Assembly (NCBI GenBank): GCA_910584375.1
Contig: CAJUAH010000012.1
Coordinates: 1 to 64,000, forward strand
Length of the DNA stretch: 64,000 nt
From: an uncultured Acetatifactor sp.
GTDB lineage: Bacteria > Bacillota > Clostridia > Lachnospirales > Lachnospiraceae
Direction: 5' to 3'
The notes under the pieces were generated by a model. The model saw only the letters and a list, made by a program, of their open reading frames with translations, had not been told where the DNA came from and did no database searches. Each line of letters opens with the position of its first letter. Positions within the stretch are counted from its first letter, which is position 1. Of the stretch, positions 63,317 to 64,000 are shown one piece after another. The position numbers were made by a program, and so were the translations under genes.

Positions 63317-64000
63317 AAACCGCTGGGACGCTTTGGCAGACCGATGAAAACAACAGAAGAGATCATAGAGGAATTTCAGAATGAAATGGACGAGCTGGAG
63401 TATGAGGAATACGACAGCGAGTCGGTAGATGAATATGGAGAGGACTTTTCCGAGAATGCAGAACAGGGAGAGTATGAAGAGTTAGAAGAGTACGAAGAGC
63501 CGGACGAGTACGAAGAACTGGAAGACTGCGAGGAATCGGAGGAGTCGGACGAATACGAAGAACTGGAGGAATACGAGGAGCCGGAGGAGTCGGAGGAATA
63601 CGAAGAATTGGATGACTACGAGGAGCCGGAGGAGTCGGACGAGTACGAAGAATTGGATGACTACGAGGAGCCGGAGGAGTCAGACGAGTACGAAGAACTG
63701 GAAGACTACGAGGAACCGGACGAATTAGAAGAATACGAAGAATCGGAAACGTCAGAAGACTACAAAGAACCCGAAGAATATGAGGAGTCTGGTGAATATC
63801 AGTCCTCGGATGAGTACGGAGACTCACAGGAATACGAAGAACCGGAGACGTATTTCGCACAGGAAGACTATGGGGCATCGGAGTTGCCCCTGTCCTCGCG
63901 AAGAAGGAACCGGAGAGCGGACGAGGAGGATGGGGAGGATAAGGGAGACCGCATACTGGACAGGTTTATCCTGATCGCCGGGGCCGCAGTGCTGCTGATG
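63311..64000 (+). CDS. Acidic-repeat membrane protein, cut by the window end
   Basis: An open frame runs from ATG 63311 (GGGAG upstream) to the last base, 230 codons without a stop. After a basic start (RKPLGRFGRPMK) residues 20-200 are almost only Glu, Asp, Tyr, Ser and Pro, including five 15-residue units such as DEYEELDDYEEPEES. A basic patch (SRRRNRR) is followed at the end by a hydrophobic stretch DRFILIAGAAVLLM, the start of a membrane helix. The layout (acidic tail, one helix, then presumably an outside domain) mirrors the SGNH-like protein on the opposite strand. The function cannot be told from the part present. Confidence 0.75.
   Translation, partial: MRKPLGRFGRPMKTTEEIIEEFQNEMDELEYEEYDSESVDEYGEDFSENAEQGEYEELEEYEEPDEYEELEDCEESEESDEYEELEEYEEPEESEEYEELDDYEEPEESDEYEELDDYEEPEESDEYEELEDYEEPDELEEYEESETSEDYKEPEEYEESGEYQSSDEYGDSQEYEEPETYFAQEDYGASELPLSSRRRNRRADEEDGEDKGDRILDRFILIAGAAVLLM
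63503..63727 (+). repeat. 45-nt tandem repeat inside the acidic-repeat gene
   Basis: Five units of 45 nt (63503, 63548, 63593, 63638, 63683) encode 15 acidic residues each; the third and fourth are nearly identical. Degenerate copies flank them on both sides. Confidence 0.85.

Noticed and set aside
63363..63878. Minus-strand frame rich in Pro, Thr, Arg and Leu
   Set aside because: It is the antisense reading of the acidic 45-nt repeats; the plus frame has a ribosome site, a promoter and a membrane helix.
1..64000. CRISPR arrays, tRNA or rRNA genes, IS elements
   Set aside because: No regularly spaced direct repeats with unique spacers, no tRNA-like cloverleaf region or rRNA sequence, and no intact transposase were recognised.

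Overview
The window most likely comes from a motile gut-type Clostridia (Bacillota, Lachnospiraceae-like). Supporting signs are strong AGGAGG Shine-Dalgarno sites, TTG/GTG starts, sigma-A-type promoters with 17-nt spacers, a csrA-flagellin pair as in Firmicutes, and membrane families (DUF6020-like, DUF6077-like) typical of Lachnospiraceae. Most of it is a flagellin and surface-glycan island of moderately high GC, with a few AT-richer accessory genes inserted. No rRNA, tRNA or CRISPR array was seen.

Layout. 1-2.1 kb: a decayed Rpn-type gene, a strong terminator, and a small tyrosine recombinase flanked by two inverted 25-bp sites. 2.1-8 kb: csrA, the flagellin gene with a leader carrying three ACGGA (CsrA-type) motifs, a flagellin terminator, a large glycosyltransferase and a glycosidase-like protein. 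8.1-9.5 kb (minus): an XerC/D-like recombinase and a BlaI/MarR-type regulator. 9.7-28.9 kb (plus): pseB, several polytopic GT-C-like proteins, an O-antigen-ligase-like protein, two polyprenyl-phosphate sugar synthase-type GT2s, a GNAT and a membrane-anchored SGNH hydrolase. 29-31.9 kb (minus): a GT-C-like protein and pseC. 32-61.9 kb (plus): a GT39-like protein, an AAA-ATPase/nuclease gene, a GT52 (sialyltransferase-like) enzyme, a PglK/MsbA-like ABC flippase, pseF, a DUF6020-like protein, an FkbH-like enzyme with its own acyl carrier protein, pseH, pseI, pseG, a second SGNH protein, a GtrII/GtrB pair, an acyltransferase, wecE, more membrane proteins and three glycosyltransferases. 61.9-64 kb: a divergent third SGNH protein (minus) and an unfinished acidic-repeat membrane protein (plus).

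How it fits together. PseB, PseC, PseH, PseG, PseI and PseF are all present, so CMP-pseudaminic acid (or a relative) can probably be made from UDP-GlcNAc. A GT52 enzyme is a plausible user of that donor. The FkbH-ACP pair beside pseH suggests an unusual acyl group, possibly glyceryl, on the sugar. The polyprenyl-P sugar synthases, GT-C enzymes, flippase and ligase-like protein point to a second, membrane-side glycan assembly line, with SGNH and acyltransferase-3 proteins for ester decoration. At the left end, flagellin expression looks controlled by CsrA and perhaps by a DNA-inversion switch.

A recurring theme is short, in-frame tandem repeats in linkers of otherwise unrelated proteins, and small repeats in leaders. 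All functions are read from sequence patterns; none was tested by database search.
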